Assembly: GCA_009801085.1 (NCBI GenBank)
Contig: VNWV01000005.1
Coordinates: 434,001-498,000 of the forward strand
Direction: 5' to 3'
Origin: Lasiodiplodia sp. COLG20
Lineage: Eukaryota; Ascomycota; Dothideomycetes; Botryosphaeriales; Botryosphaeriaceae
Length of the DNA stretch: 64,000 nt
Below, piece after piece: positions 45,663-57,803 of the stretch (position 1 is the first letter of the stretch; each line of letters opens with the position of its first letter). A program made the position numbers and the translations under genes. A model generated the notes under the pieces. It made no database searches. It had not been told where the DNA came from and saw only the letters and a list, made by a program, of their open reading frames with translations.

Positions 45663-47827
45663 AAAAAAAAATTGCGGCACGGTTACAAACCAATGAGGAA
45701 GAGGGGAAACGAAAATCACCATGACACGGAACCCAAACCAAATGATCGTACACTCTTATTTCTTTTTTTTTTCCTGACGAACCGGCAACACTACTCCGAC
45801 CTCCACTCACACCTATCAAAGCGAAACGAAACGGAATTTCAACCTCACACACGCGGAACTACCAGCCACCAGCACTGATGCAAGGATGGATGTCCTCTCG
45901 CCCACTTACCGACTGAAGTTCTCCAAGTCCATTTTTCACAAGCTTGAGACTCAAACTCTCCACGGAACTCTCTGGCTCTCCTTTTCCCCACGGATGGATC
46001 GAGATGGATCGAGACTTTCATTGACGGACTCTCCTGACTCTCCCGCGCTTACCTACGGATTGAGTTGGATCGAGACTGACTTTGATTGACTCTCCGTCTC
46101 TCCACACGGTTGAAGAGGATCGAGGCGGATCGAGGCTGTGGATTTGACGTCTGAGACTCGCGGAAGAATGTCGATGCGGGGTCGACTCGTTGGCCAATGA
46201 CAAGCTTAAGTGGTTGAGTTATATAGCTGCTAGGGACTGGTTGGGATGATGATAATGAGAGGTTGAGTCGACAGGATGTATATAGCGCGATGTACATGTA
46301 CGGCACGTGTATGACGGGTAGAAGCAATGACCACTCTATTATGGCGGTAAAAGTCTGGATTGTTATGTGATACACGGGAACGTGACCGGCTCGGAGATTC
46401 CGGATCATGCGAATGCCAATCTTGTAAGGAAGCACAGATTCCTTGGGGCGGCGCTTGCAAACAAGAATTTGGTTCCACCAGCCTCGTGTTGACGCTGTGA
46501 AACCTGACTGGTCGTTTTGCTTTGACTAAGATTCCGGATCGCGACTCGAGGTGAGAAAACGACCAATAGCGACAAAAGAGAATTGGACTCGAATGAGAGT
46601 ACACACTAGGTAGGTATCTGCCAATTGCCAACGAACCCGCCACAAAGAAGAAAATCGGCAACTATTAGGTAAAGGCGTGGCGCGAACTGCTTGCCTCGTT
46701 CGATGTTCTAGGCCAGCCACACTAATGCGGCCCGGATGCCGGAAGGGGACGATCGCGAAAGAGCAGAGGTCTCGGAGTGGCTGGAAAGCATGTGCAGAGG
46801 CCATAGCTTCTTGCTTCGATGCTGACCGTCGCGGTTTCACACGCGCGGCCAGATGCATGCAGGGAATGAAGAAAGACTTGAAGGCCTTGTGATGCGCTAG
46901 CAGGGACAGGCGCTGTAGAGAGGATGATGAGAGATGAGAAGAGTCTGCCTAATAGTGGCCAGCAGCTGCGTGCCCAAAGTGGATATCGGCACGAGGCTGG
47001 CCACTGACATTGCGTTCTCCAGAAAAGCTCCGCGACGACAGCTGCATGTGGATGCACCACGCACCGTTTCGAGCCTGGCCCAAATGGGCGATGGACGGAT
47101 GGTGAGAGAGCTGTATGGGGATCCCATGTCTCCCACCACGCGCGAAGCCGGGGGCGGTTCGGCGCACGGACACGATCGATGACGCAAGAGCGGACGGACT
47201 CCACAAGCGCAACGGCAACTTCCCATGACGCCGTTGTAACTTCATCAACACCAATCTGCCGGGTCCAGCTCGTGGGGTGCGTCGACAATCCCCATTTCAG
47301 CTGCTGCGCGTCAGAATAAGACTCCTTTAGGATGACGGCCGGTCATCCGGCACCCAAAGCCCTTCGCCAATGGCTGCTTTGCCGGGCGCTGGAACCCAGA
47401 CGGCACGGCTTTTCCCTACCCATCCCAGTAGTCTGCTGTGGCTTGCATGCAGGCGAGCTGCTGCGGCGGCCGCTCCGGGGGGTTCTGCGCGCGTACGACG
47501 AGATGACATCCCGGCAAAACAAGGCAGAGTCCTTTCCCCATCCAAGCCCCAAAACTGCCCTGCATCACCACTGTCGTCATCCTCACACCAGCACCAACTT
47601 GATGCTTGAGACACACACACGCACAAAAACTCTGCCCTTCCAAGCCTCTCTCCCTTGCTAGCTAGCCTTCTTTAAACCTGCGACTCTGCGCCACTTTCGC
47701 TCCTCTCCCTTTGAGTGACTCTTGACCACTTCCTCCTCTAATCCCGTCCCCCTACCGCATCAAGCGGCCACTCGTCCTCCCCGACTACCTTCCCCCATCA
47801 CACAGGCCTTTTGTCCAACAACACCAA
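45663..47827. other. Long gap between Yme2 and the BTB gene
   Basis: 2.2 kb without a supported gene. The left end holds the Yme2 3' UTR (A-rich, T-rich). A cluster of GGATCGAG words lies at 45996-46134. The right end is the CT-rich promoter and leader of the BTB gene. Minus-strand frames of up to 188 codons (46722-47288) show no domain. Confidence 0.4.
45996..46134. repeat. Clustered GGATCGAG repeats
   Basis: Five exact copies of GGATCGAG (45996, 46006, 46067, 46117, 46127), plus one variant with T for C at 46058, lie within 139 bases, some followed by ACT. They are irregularly spaced, interleaved with GACTCTCC words. This looks like a decayed minisatellite. Confidence 0.6.
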
Positions 47828-48766
47828 ATGCCCACCGGCGCCATGTCCCCCACCGCACGCTCGCCCTCGCCGCCCAAGGCCGACCGGCCGCTGCACGAGC
47901 TGCTCTCGCACTCGCTGGTCGACATATACGTGGGGCCCGAAAACACGCACTGGATCCTGCACGAGAAGCTGCTCTGCGCGCGCTCGCGCTTCTTCCAGCG
48001 CATCTTCTACTCGAAGGAGCACTCGCAGCAATCCTACGGCCTGCCCGACGACGAGGACGACGCCTTCGGCCCCTTCGTCGCGTGGCTGTACAGCGGGCAC
48101 ATCGCGCCGCCGCGCGAGGAAAAGGACCTGACGACGCTGATCGACCTGTACCTGATGGGCGAGAAGTGGCAGGCGGCGCAGCTGGTGCGCGACGCGCTGC
48201 GGGCGGTGCGCGAGTGGTACGCCCGCACCGACACGTACCCCGGCCTGCGGCGGGTCCAGTACGTCTACGCCAACACGGACGAGGACAGCGAGATGCGCCG
48301 CCTGATGGTGTCGAGCGTCGCCCGCATGATGGCGCTGAACGAAACCATCCCGCCGCACTGGGACAAGGCGCTGCGCAAGAACGGCCAGCTCGCCGTCGAC
48401 CTGATCAAGAGCATCCAGAGCTGGCGCATCGACCCGGACAAGGTGCCCGACATGCGCCGTGTCGTCGAGGAGAAGGCCGAGGAGTACGGCCTCGACGGGA
48501 AGAAGAAGAAGGAGCTCGAGGACAAGCTGACTGGCGCCGTCAATGGCAACGTCCCGGACGAAGCTGGTGTGAACAAGCTGGCCGAGGGCTTCCTCAAGAA
48601 CGGCCTTGGCGACAACAACAACGTGCAGCAGCAGGCCAACGACGTCGAGGGCCGCACCAAGAAGAGGGTCGACAGCGTGGCCGGCAGCGAGTCCGAGAAG
48701 GTGAAGCAGGAGCTCGACGAGAACCTGCCCAACGGCATTGGCCTGCCCACCGAGGCGCTCGACTAA
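47828..48766 (+). CDS. BTB/POZ domain protein
   Basis: An intronless frame of 312 residues starting in the context AAATGCC; a second Met five codons on is equally possible. The BTB fold spans about residues 25-130: LLSHSLVDIYVG, ILHEKLLCARSRFFQRIF and FGPFVAWLYSGHI, with the LIDLYLMGEKWQA helix after it. The remainder is helical and charged, with a Lys-rich segment and a C-terminus rich in Asn and Glu. Fungal proteins of this single-BTB layout are mostly uncharacterised; some BTB proteins act as adaptors for Cul3 ubiquitin ligases, but there is no MATH or Kelch partner domain here. The strong GC bias at third positions makes long antisense frames over this gene, which I discount. Confidence 0.88.
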   Translation: MPTGAMSPTARSPSPPKADRPLHELLSHSLVDIYVGPENTHWILHEKLLCARSRFFQRIFYSKEHSQQSYGLPDDEDDAFGPFVAWLYSGHIAPPREEKDLTTLIDLYLMGEKWQAAQLVRDALRAVREWYARTDTYPGLRRVQYVYANTDEDSEMRRLMVSSVARMMALNETIPPHWDKALRKNGQLAVDLIKSIQSWRIDPDKVPDMRRVVEEKAEEYGLDGKKKKELEDKLTGAVNGNVPDEAGVNKLAEGFLKNGLGDNNNVQQQANDVEGRTKKRVDSVAGSESEKVKQELDENLPNGIGLPTEALD

Positions 48767-49657
48767 AGCATTTGCTTTATTTCTCTCCTCCACTGAGCTC
48801 TCTTTCGCAAAAGTTATCTTATGACGTCACTGATGCTGCATACGGTCTTACTGTTATTCGGGGTGGGACTTTGGCGCTTGGGAAACGTACATTGAAAGCC
48901 TTTTTAACCTTCTTCTTATTGGCGGCCGATGGTCCTTTATCATTAGTTTGATTCTTGTTTTCAATTTTTGTTGTTTGGAGATTCTTACGATTTGGTTGGT
49001 AATCCTGGACTTCGCTTCGCTTCTCGAGCTACTCCTTTCGCCGTTCGTAGTCTGCGTAATATACCAGATTGGCTTTCTCTTTAGTGCCGTACTTTCCCAG
49101 AAGAAAGACACCCTGGATTGAAGCCTAAGCGTTGCGCGTATCGATGGCCCCAATGAATCCCTGAAGCATTTCATCTCTCAGGAGGTACTTCGATCATAGG
49201 AAGAGAAACCAATGTTATTCCAAACAGGTAGGCGTTAGTACGCATTAGAAGGTATTCTTATCCTGTGAAAGATTAGTACACATGCTCCACAGTAAACCAC
49301 GAATCAACAATGCATTGGAAGTCCAAAATATGATCATCATAACGAGTGTCGTAGGATTAGCTCATTAGAGCTCCCGTAGTAGGAGTCTTTTTTGTGACGT
49401 CGTCACGTCGTAGTCGTAGTCTATGCTATCGTTACAGTTTTCTCAGCCGTGTGAGTGAATACAGTTGGTCGTACAGTCATGCCTGATGCCCATCGCCGGG
49501 GCCTATCGGGACCGTGTTGTTAAACAATCAAAACCCGCCAGAAGATTACCGAAATAAAACGCCATGTACCGCCCATGTAGACCGCTCAAGTGCCTTTTTC
49601 TCTCCAAGGTCACAAGATCGGATAATTAGGATTCCGCAATGCAGAACGGAGGGAAAA
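48767..49657. other. Convergent gap, BTB / DUF7907-like
   Basis: About 890 bases, presumably two 3' UTRs plus spacer. No gene or RNA is visible. Confidence 0.45.
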
Positions 49658-50377
49658 TTACAACGACTCCTTGACGAGGTAGACCTCGGCGCAGCTGGTC
49701 GGCAGCGAGCTGTTGGAGTAGGCGACGTCAGTCTTCCAGAAGAGCTGGGGGACGGTGTGCCACCAGTCACAGACTGTTTCGTTCGTTAGCAATGCAGCCC
49801 TTGCTGGCAAAGTTTGAGGGTAGGACAAGACTTACCAAGCCAGCCGTCGAACTGGGTCACGTTCCAGACCAGACCGGACGGGGTGAAGGTGAAGAAGCCG
49901 TTGCCGGCGTCGGCAAGACCGGCATTGATGGTAACGGGAGCCCAAGCAGTGTAGGGCTCGTAGCCGATCTCCAGGCTCCAGGGGAACCTACGTCACTTAT
50001 CGTCAGCAACCCATTCCTCGGAAATTGCGTTCCAAACGGTGAACTTACTCAGTGCCGAAGTCGAATTCCTGGAACGAGCCGTCGGCGGTCTCATTGAGGA
50101 AACCAGTGGCAGCGCTGTCCTTGGAGGTGGTGAAGACGGCGTCGTTGGTGCCGGCGCCGGTGTGGAAGGCAGTCAGGTAGAGGTTGTTGAACTTGGCCTT
50201 GGAGGTGTCGTTGTTGCTGACGAGCTGGGTCTTGAGGAGGTATTCCTCGCCAGTGGGCTCGAACGAGGCGGCGGCATCGCGCTTAGCCAGGAATTCGTCG
50301 CGGTTGTAGAAGCCAATGGGCAGGGCAAGGCCCATGACAGTCGCAGGCAGAGCGAGGGCAACCAGAGAGAACTTCAT
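49658..50377 (-). CDS. Secreted DUF7907-like protein
   Basis: Three exons: 50049..50377, 49836..49987 and 49658..49773, giving 198 residues. The N-terminus MKFSLVALALPATVMGLA is a clear signal peptide. The mature part shows YLLKTQLV, FNNLYLTAFHTGAGTNDAVF, FPWSLEIGYEPYTAWAPV and the end VCDWWHTVPQLFW, a pattern I associate with the fungal DUF7907 family of small secreted proteins of unknown role. Asn-X-Ser/Thr sites (NDT, NET, NVT, NSS) suggest glycosylation. Only two Cys remain in the mature protein (VCDWW and SCAEV), which could form one disulphide. A TATTTAT word near 50510 lies about 130 bases upstream of the start and may be its TATA box. It could be a surface or effector-type protein, but there is no direct sign of either. 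Confidence 0.85.
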
Positions 50378-51890
50378 CTTGGTGGTGTAGGGTGAAGGTG
50401 ATTACGGGAGGACGGGAGGGAAGAGTGTAGGTTGAGTCTGCAAGGTGGCGGAGGAATTGAGGTGACGTGAGGAGCGAAGGCAGTCAGGGATGGTGCAGAC
50501 GGAAGGAATAAATACGGCAGGCACAGCAGGGTCACGGTTTCCTAGCTCGGCAGCGAAGTGGCTGGTGGAGGCCGATCGGCTGTTGCTGGGCGATCGTCGG
50601 TGGAGTGCATGTGGAATAGTAATGTGGAGAGACGGCTAGTGACTCCCTGTTCCTCTCAAGCCTCCCTAGCTCTTCCGTGCTTGCCGTTCGTTGGAAGTAT
50701 CGCTGTCCGTTGTAGGTATTGTGCCGTCGGAGGACGTCCCGAATAACCACATTGCCGGTGCGCCGTGTGCGAGGAGCGCCTCGACCCGTCCCCATCCAGA
50801 CCCAATATCTAGCTTTGACGTCGTGACACGCTGACAACAGGCGCGGAGGGCGCTGTGCCACGGGCTGCGCGGCGTCCAGAGCTCGTGTACCTGATGGTCC
50901 CTGCCCCCTTCGGTGAGCCGCTCGCCCTACCAGTCGAACCACCCGCCGCGACCGACACTCTGCGCAAGTCGCACTGCCTGCCCAACCTCGCCCAGCGCTT
51001 CCGTCATCCGCTTTGCCACCAGCCCGCCGCCGCCCCAAGCGTATCACCAGCAAACGCTGCTATCGTCAAGCGAGCGTCCGACCGCGCCCCATCTGTGCTC
51101 GGGCGCCGAGTGCGGTGAGGTGCTGTTGAGAGTGGGCAGCTCTCGTGTTCGCTGAAGCCTCTTTTGCCGCGCCAAGCCCCAGCCTCTATCGATCGACAGC
51201 GCTTCTAACTGCTTCAAGCCGGCACCATGGCTGCTCCGAGGTAAGCACCGACGATGGATGCAGGGCCTCGCCCGAACAAACCCAACACTCGCCGGGAGTC
51301 CGGCCGTCGACAGCCACCCGTTGTCGCCGCATGCTCCGGTTACGACGCCGCTGGCCACCACCACAGTCCGGTGGAGATCCTCATATGGCAATTCGTAGGT
51401 GGCTGTCGTGCTGCCACGCCCCTGTCTCAGCCTTACAAGAAAAAGCTTGCTGATTCTTGATCTTGAGCCTGCATCCACTCATCTCCCCGCTATGGCTGAA
51501 GCCTGAGTACGGTAGCTGTTTGCATTGTGCTTGGTCGCAGCCTATAGAATACTTGATATCTTTTCTGTAGAACGTTTTGACAGGTCAAAAAAAAAATGGA
51601 ATGCTGAGAAAACCCCCATCGAAACTACCAGGTATATGCATTATGAGCCTACTCCTCGACGCCCATGTTGCACCATAACGCCTTTTCCCCATCCACAAAA
51701 ACTCGTGGCTTGCCCAGAGCATGACGTGTGGGCGGATTAGCCTTGAGACGGTGCGCCTTTGGCGCCCGCTATGTACTTTGGAACCCTCTTCTCTCGTGGC
51801 TGCTGGTGCACCCAGGATTTCTCTTCCACCCGACCAACTCGATGAGTAGTAGCTCAAAGTTACTACGTCTTGGCCGTCTTTTTCTGTCTC
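50378..51890. other. Intergenic, promoter of the secreted protein
   Basis: 1.5 kb upstream of the DUF7907-like gene and downstream of Su(z)12, both on the minus strand. Overlapping frames of up to 173 codons (50532-51478) on both strands have no domain, and I call no gene. Confidence 0.4.
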
Positions 51891-54263
51891 TCATGACTCG
51901 CAGTCACGACAGCGCCAGTTCGGTTCCCTCCGTTCGAGACCGACACAGTCCAGGTGGAACTCTCTTCGCCGACAGTCCTGTGATGTGTAAGTACTCGTGC
52001 CGCATGTGATTTAGATCATGTAACTCACCAGATTGGCGCACGAAATCGCCTCAAAGTCGTCGTCGACGACTCTGCCACATGTGCACCCACTCTGGACCGC
52101 CATTGTCGGCTGCTGTGGAGTCTCTTCCAGCAGAGGTGGCTTTGTTGAACTCTCCAGCCCTGCCCAGATGAATTCTCCATCAGTATTCTGCGGTGTTGGC
52201 AGAGAAGACACACTCATTTGGCTCGAGTGCTGCGAATTCTCCCTGTTGATGGTCGGTCTGGCCTTCTTACTTTTCCTCTTCTTGTCGTCATCCACCACGT
52301 CGAACCATTTGCCTCCGCCACCTGGCCCTCCAGGGATGTACTTCCGCTTCATCTTAGGATCACTCTGCCGGGACAAAGTTCCGTTAGTCTCGGGAGCAAT
52401 TGGCGTTGACTGATGCCTTTTGATTTCCGCAGATACTGCTAAGGCATCCATCATGCTACCGTCGCCCTCAATGAGGTCAACACAGGCTCTGAAAACTTCG
52501 GTGCATATGATGCTGTCGCTATGCAGTTCAGACGTCTTTCTGAGAAATTCATTGCCCATTCTTTCCTGAGTCCTTAGCCAAGAGCGATACTTTCGACCGA
52601 ATCGCACAACAGCATCTCCCACGTGTGTATCCCCGGAAAGCTGTTCGTCCTGCATGTAGTCGTCCCATTTCATCATGAAGAGCTTGGCTGCAGTGGGAAC
52701 CCCAGTATCCTTCGTTGCCAGATTGCGTCGTAGCTTGAGCCAATCTTCTGAGATCTCATCATCGCTTTCGCTGAGGTATTCTCCTTCCACGAGCGGTCTT
52801 TTTGAGTCGGTTCTATAGAACCGTAATCCTTTTGGAGCTTTGGGGACTCGATGTCTCTTCTTCTCCACTCGGGGCATGTCTGGGACTTCGGTTGGCTTTT
52901 TTGGTTCGACGGCTCCTTGTGGAAGTGGCGGGATCCTGTGAGCTAGAGAAAGCTTTTTCTTCAATCCTAACCCGTCCGTTATCCAAGATTCATCGCCCTT
53001 GAGATACGCCTTCAAGTCAAAGGGTTTCAAAGGAGCGACCCATTGGAATTCTCGCGAATCGGCGCCGCTATGGCTTGCTCGACAATCACTGTACTTGTCT
53101 GAGATGTCGACCTCAATCTTGAAATCGCACTGGAGGCATGCAGGCGCATCACTTCCCACCTTGCGAATTTTGAAAGTGAACATGTCGTGTTCAGTCTTGA
53201 AATGATGGTGCAGTCTGTCCAGTGAGTGTAGGTCGCGTCCACGGCAGAAAAGGCACAGAAATCCTTCCACAGATGTCGCTTTTGGTCGCACTTGATCCTT
53301 GAACCAATAGGCTAGGCGAGCGATTCCGGCTGGTGTTGATGGTTCCGAGATAGGCGATAATAGCTGCTCTCCTCGGACGCAGCGTAATGTTCGGTTATAA
53401 TACTGCATTGGAGTTTCCCGGGGTACTTCCCAGCCAGCATGAACGGCCATGTCATAGGCTAAGGGGTAGGATTTGCCACCCGTTGTGAAATGCAACGGAC
53501 AGCGACTTGCTTCTGATTCACTTTGAATAAGCGTGGTCATTTTCGCATGTATCTTGCCGGCTTTCTTCGGAAGAGAATTCCTCTCTGCGTCGAGGAACGG
53601 GAGGATGAATCTATCATCTCTGTCTTGTATGTATTCCTCTCTGTCGTGTGGGAATTCCATGTGGATAGTCATGTGGTAGGAATTTCCCATTAGCGACCTG
53701 TACGCTTTTCCTTGAGAGACGGGCGTCTGGATTTTCAACTGATCTGTCGTGAAGCAAACCGGCTTGTCCAAAGTCACGGAGACGAATTCTTCGCCAGTAG
53801 TATTATTGCGCCACGCTTGAAGCCAGCCATTGACATTTTCGGTGTAGAGATCTTCCAAGGCTTTGTCAGCCCCGGGCCGTTGCCTCGTAGTGTGGTAGAC
53901 TCTGAAAATAAGGCGACATTGGGCCGCCCATTTCCGTGTTTTTATCTTTGATTGGGCCAGGTTGCTGTTTGTTCCTTTGGGGTCGTTTGGGAAGAGATAT
54001 TTGACGTCCACCTTTAGCACTGGTTTGTTCTTTTCTCTCAAAGCCGCCATGGTCGCATTATCAGGCAAACTCCAGGCCTTTCCCGATGCATCTTGGTACA
54101 TGCCGTCGTCGGTTCCTGATTGGGAAGTGTGCAAGGCCTGATGGTGTTGATCGAGCGCTTGCTTAATGTTTCTCCGTAGAAAGGTCCCCTGGCGATGTTT
54201 GCCAATCGTCAGGTACAAAGCCCCGTTCCCGCCGTACTTTTTGAAATCGGTCGAAGAGTTCAT
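51891..54263 (-). CDS. SUZ12: Polycomb repressive complex 2 subunit Su(z)12
   Basis: Two exons: 52029..54263 and 51891..51977, giving 773 residues. A zinc finger CLFCRGRDLHSLDRLHHHF..EH lies at about 345-370. The VEFS box follows at about 540-650: SDDEISEDWLKLRRN, AAKLFMMKWDDYM and RTQERMGNEFLRKTSELH. The short second exon completes a C-terminal PHD-like finger, CTCGRVVDDDFEAISCANL joined to DCRRREFHLDCVGL and WRCRDC. Without this splice the finger is cut in half. Su(z)12 is the scaffold of PRC2, which methylates histone H3 on Lys27 to keep genes silent; its presence implies that this fungus has the H3K27 pathway. A basic linker lies between VEFS and PHD. The start at 54263 is the first good Met; an upstream exon is not excluded. 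Confidence 0.9.
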
Positions 54264-55234
54264 GCTCTTGACTTGGCGATGTGGCCGGAGGGGATGGTAC
54301 CGGCAATGAACTCACCAAACCGCAGAGAAAAGGAACCAAGCGTAAAATGCAAAGCTGCTGACGCGGGAAAGCGCATGACGCGTGAGTAGAGGCAAAGGAA
54401 AGGCGTCGGGCAGGAAGCAGAGCAGCGCGACCCGGAGTGGCAGGCTGCGAGTCCCAGGCGGCGCTGGGGCAGAGAGGAGAGCTGCGCGTGCCGCTGGACG
54501 GACTGGGTGGATGCGCACCTCGGGGCGAGGAGCCGCGAGTGGGCGCGGATGCGAAAGGGTGTGAGCCGCGTCGAGGTCGGGAGTGGTAGGTGCGCGCAGA
54601 GTTCGCGTTGCTGAGGCCTAGGAGATCGCGTCCGCGGCGCCACGCGCCCGAAGGAGAGGAAAAGAGAGGAGAGGGTCGGTGCGACACCACGAGATGGGAC
54701 CAACGTCGGCTTGCGGCTCAGCTACAGGCAGCCGCGACAGTCACGAGGATGTCTCTGCTCAATGCAGCGCGGGAGTCGGTATGGCCCCCAGCGCGGATTC
54801 GGCAAGAACGCGCAGTAGATGACACGCAAGCAGCGCCTGCACGCGGGCGATGCGCAATAAGCAGGTGAGCAGGAGAGTGCGCATCAATTGTTGGTCTCAC
54901 TTCACCTGGAGGAGCGAGCATCCACCTGCCCAGAGCGCGCCTGCGCCACGAGATCCCGTTGCACCGCTGCGCCAATGCCTAAGGCAAAAAGTGGCCCGGG
55001 CGTCCGGAGAAGCTGCGGGCCGGATGCCAATCGATAAGGCAGCGCGCGGCGATCGGCCATTCATCGTCATCGCTCCCTCCTCTCTGTACCTCCCTGCAGG
55101 GACTTGCACTTTTTCCCACGCCTGTGCTGTCCCAACCGCCCTCGGCCCTGAGAGGGACTACCTGCTCGCGAACCCGCTCTACAATTCGGCCCCCGCTGTC
55201 GCACACCCATCGCTTTCGCGCCTCGACTGCGAAC
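54264..55234. promoter_or_regulatory. Divergent promoter region, Su(z)12 / F-box protein
   Basis: 970 bases of GC- and CpG-rich DNA between divergent genes. Long overlapping frames on both strands result from the composition. No specific site could be identified. Confidence 0.45.
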
Positions 55235-57803
55235 ATGGCCGCCGCTACTCGTGCGACGGCGGTCCGCGCCGGGCGTAAGAGAAGCCGCATTTCCTACCGC
55301 GAACCCAGCACCGAGGAAGAAGAAGAAATCATCACAAGCGACGATGAGGAGGAGGAAATCGGTAGTGCGCGCAAACGCAGGCGCCGAAGCGCAGGCGTTC
55401 CCCAATCGCAACCGCAAGATTCAACCCGCCGCCGCCGCGGCAGGCGCGCAACTCACGAAGACCATCCTGCACGAAGCGGCTCTACCCCGCCCCCACCACG
55501 CAGTCGTAGCCATGGTCTGCTCTCAGCAAGTCCCGAAGTCCCAACAAAATTACGCCGCCTACCGGAGAAGTCATACCACCTACCCAGCGCTGGAGAGTCG
55601 GAGGGCGATACAAATGAGAATGATGATTCAAGAGGGGAGGGTGCTGGGCCGTCGAGGCCGAGGCGTACAGGGCGACTCCGAATACAAAGGTCGCAAAGCG
55701 GAGCTCATCTTCGCCGTGAACTCGCGCCTGCGTACACTGAGACCAATAGTGAGGACACAGGTGACGTCTCAGAGCGCCGAGGCCGACGAGCTCGCAAGCC
55801 AAGGCGTCTTGGACCAAAGCGCGTAACCAGGTCGTCGACAGCGAAGCGCCCACGGGGGAATGCACAGTCCAAGAAGTGTAGGTTTTGCTCGGCTCAATTG
55901 CTTTGCGAGCTAACTTGACTCATTTCGCACAGCTACCGATCCTTTCCCAGCCGCGACCAAGAAACTTGCCGTTTTGGAGAGCGATGGGATCATACCGGAC
56001 TGGGCAAGTCTACCGTACGAAGTTCTGTTACAGATCTTCATATTCGCAAGTGACCCTCTGCACGATGAGGACTTCCGTCCGACACCCAATGTTCCCTGGC
56101 TGGCGAGTACTGCACGCGTCTGCAAATCATTCATGGAACCAGCACTGACGGCACTCTACCGACGCCCGCCTCTGCTGACCATCGACAAGCCTCACAGGCT
56201 TCTTGAATTGCTCTCAGACACGACAGCAAAGCACTGTATCAACTACAATGTCAAAGTCCGCCGTCTGGAGTTTGATGCTCCCAGCACTCTTGCATACACT
56301 TGGTCTGGAAAACAATTCGAGATCGGTGACCTGATACCATTCGTTCCCCAGTTGACTGAGATTTCGATCGTCCACCCGCAGGATCGTCCACCGTTTCGAA
56401 CTTTGAACAGGTCTGGACGGTGGCATTATAGCCAAGCCTTATTCACATCTCTTGCCGCCAGCAAGATTCGGTTGAAATCATGGAACTGGAACTCGAACTT
56501 CCGTTCCAGAGATCATGATCTCTTCTGGATGGGCGGCATTCACCAGCTGGATGCCTTTCAACGGTTGGAGCACCTTTCGCTGTTCAATTTCGGACCAGAG
56601 TCCTTTGCCGTGGTGACAAACGATGAAGGCCCTGAGCACTCAGGGCGCTCCAGTAAACAAGTCCTTGCGGATAATTTGGCGCTTTTGCCGGAACTTAAAA
56701 GTCTGAGTTTCGAGTGCTGCCAGGTGCTCGATGCAGACTTCCTCCCTCTTCTGAAGGAAAGTTTGCATCATCTTACAATCGTCAATTGTCACCATGTGAC
56801 TTCTGAAATTCTTCGCGATTTTCTCATTTCACACGGAAGCCAGTTGGAGAGCTTGACTCTCAATCATAACCAGACTCTCGACATCTCCTTTCTTCCGGAT
56901 TTGAAACGGGCGTGTCCAAAGCTTCAAGTTTTGAAGATGGACTTGAACTACTTTGACTCTCACGACACCTTCAGAGATTCTGAACCAAAGTATTTCGACC
57001 TACTTAAGGATGACGAGATACCGAGCTGGCCCACGACACTGCAAGTCATCGAAATGAACCAGCTTAGGCAATGGACTTCTGCGGCTGCAGAAAACTTCTT
57101 CTCTTCGCTCCTCGACTCTGCAGAAGAGCTACCTGACCTCCGCATACTTGTTCTCAAGGCAATCCTCAACATCGGATGGCGTGATCGGGCCTCCTTCCGT
57201 GACAAGTGGATTGGCAGGCTCCAGCGCGTCTTTTTGAGGAAGTCGTCTCCACCTAACCCTCACCTCATGTCTGGTAAGCGTTGGCGGATGTTGAAAGACT
57301 CAACGCTACCCACACCTGACGATTCACCTCCAAAAGGGGCCACTGGACGGCTGCGACATGTTGTTGTCACTCCGCGTGCCAAGGACAAAGCACCTCTCTG
57401 GACTGCCGGAGAAGATGCCCATAGCGCGGATGAAAATCCCGACGACTCATCGGCACCAGCTCGTCGCCTTCGCCCACGCAGGGCTGTGGCAACTACTTCC
57501 GCCGCCGACGACGACACATCGACAAGCTCCTCGTCTTCCTCGTCCGAAGCGGAACCCTCGTCCGCAGAAGATGAGGATGACCACCACCACTCTTCAGACG
57601 AAAACCGCGGCTCCAAAGACTGGAAGCACACTCGGGAGAAGTTCATACAGGGCATGTGCGAGATCGTCGACATTCGCATCGACAACCTCCGTCCCCGTGA
57701 GGAGCAGTTCAACGAAAACGACTTCCTCGACTCGGAGGTTAGCGGCGACGAGGACTGGAACGGCGAGGACAATTTCGTCGCGGATGATGGATATGCGTGG
57801 TGA
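55235..57803 (+). CDS. F-box / leucine-rich repeat protein
   Basis: Exons 55235..55877 and 55933..57803 give 837 residues. The first 215 residues are disordered and highly charged, with a basic patch (ARKRRRRS) that may be a nuclear signal and acidic runs. The F-box begins IPDWASLPYEVLLQIFIFAS (about 230) and continues to WLASTARVCKSFMEPALTALY. Leucine-rich repeats follow (LERLEHLSLFNF-type, LPELKSLSFECCQVLD, LHHLTIVNCHHVT, LESLTLNHNQTLD, LQVLKMDLNYFD), about 300-540. The tail is again disordered with Ser and Asp/Glu runs. It should act as the substrate receptor of an SCF ubiquitin ligase through Skp1; it resembles the yeast protein YDR306C in layout, whose target is unknown. The gene is divergent from Su(z)12. 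Confidence 0.88.

Noticed and set aside
46722..47288. Minus-strand frame of 188 codons upstream of the BTB gene
   Set aside because: Low-information composition without domain or splice-consistent extension; it overlaps the likely BTB promoter.
47798..48793. Antisense frame of 331 codons over the BTB gene
   Set aside because: It arises from the very high GC at third codon positions of the sense gene; the product is a featureless Leu/Val/Arg-rich protein.
51044..51478. Minus-strand frame of 144 codons between Su(z)12 and the secreted protein
   Set aside because: It overlaps frames on the other strand, has no motif or consistent codon use, and cannot be extended by plausible splicing.
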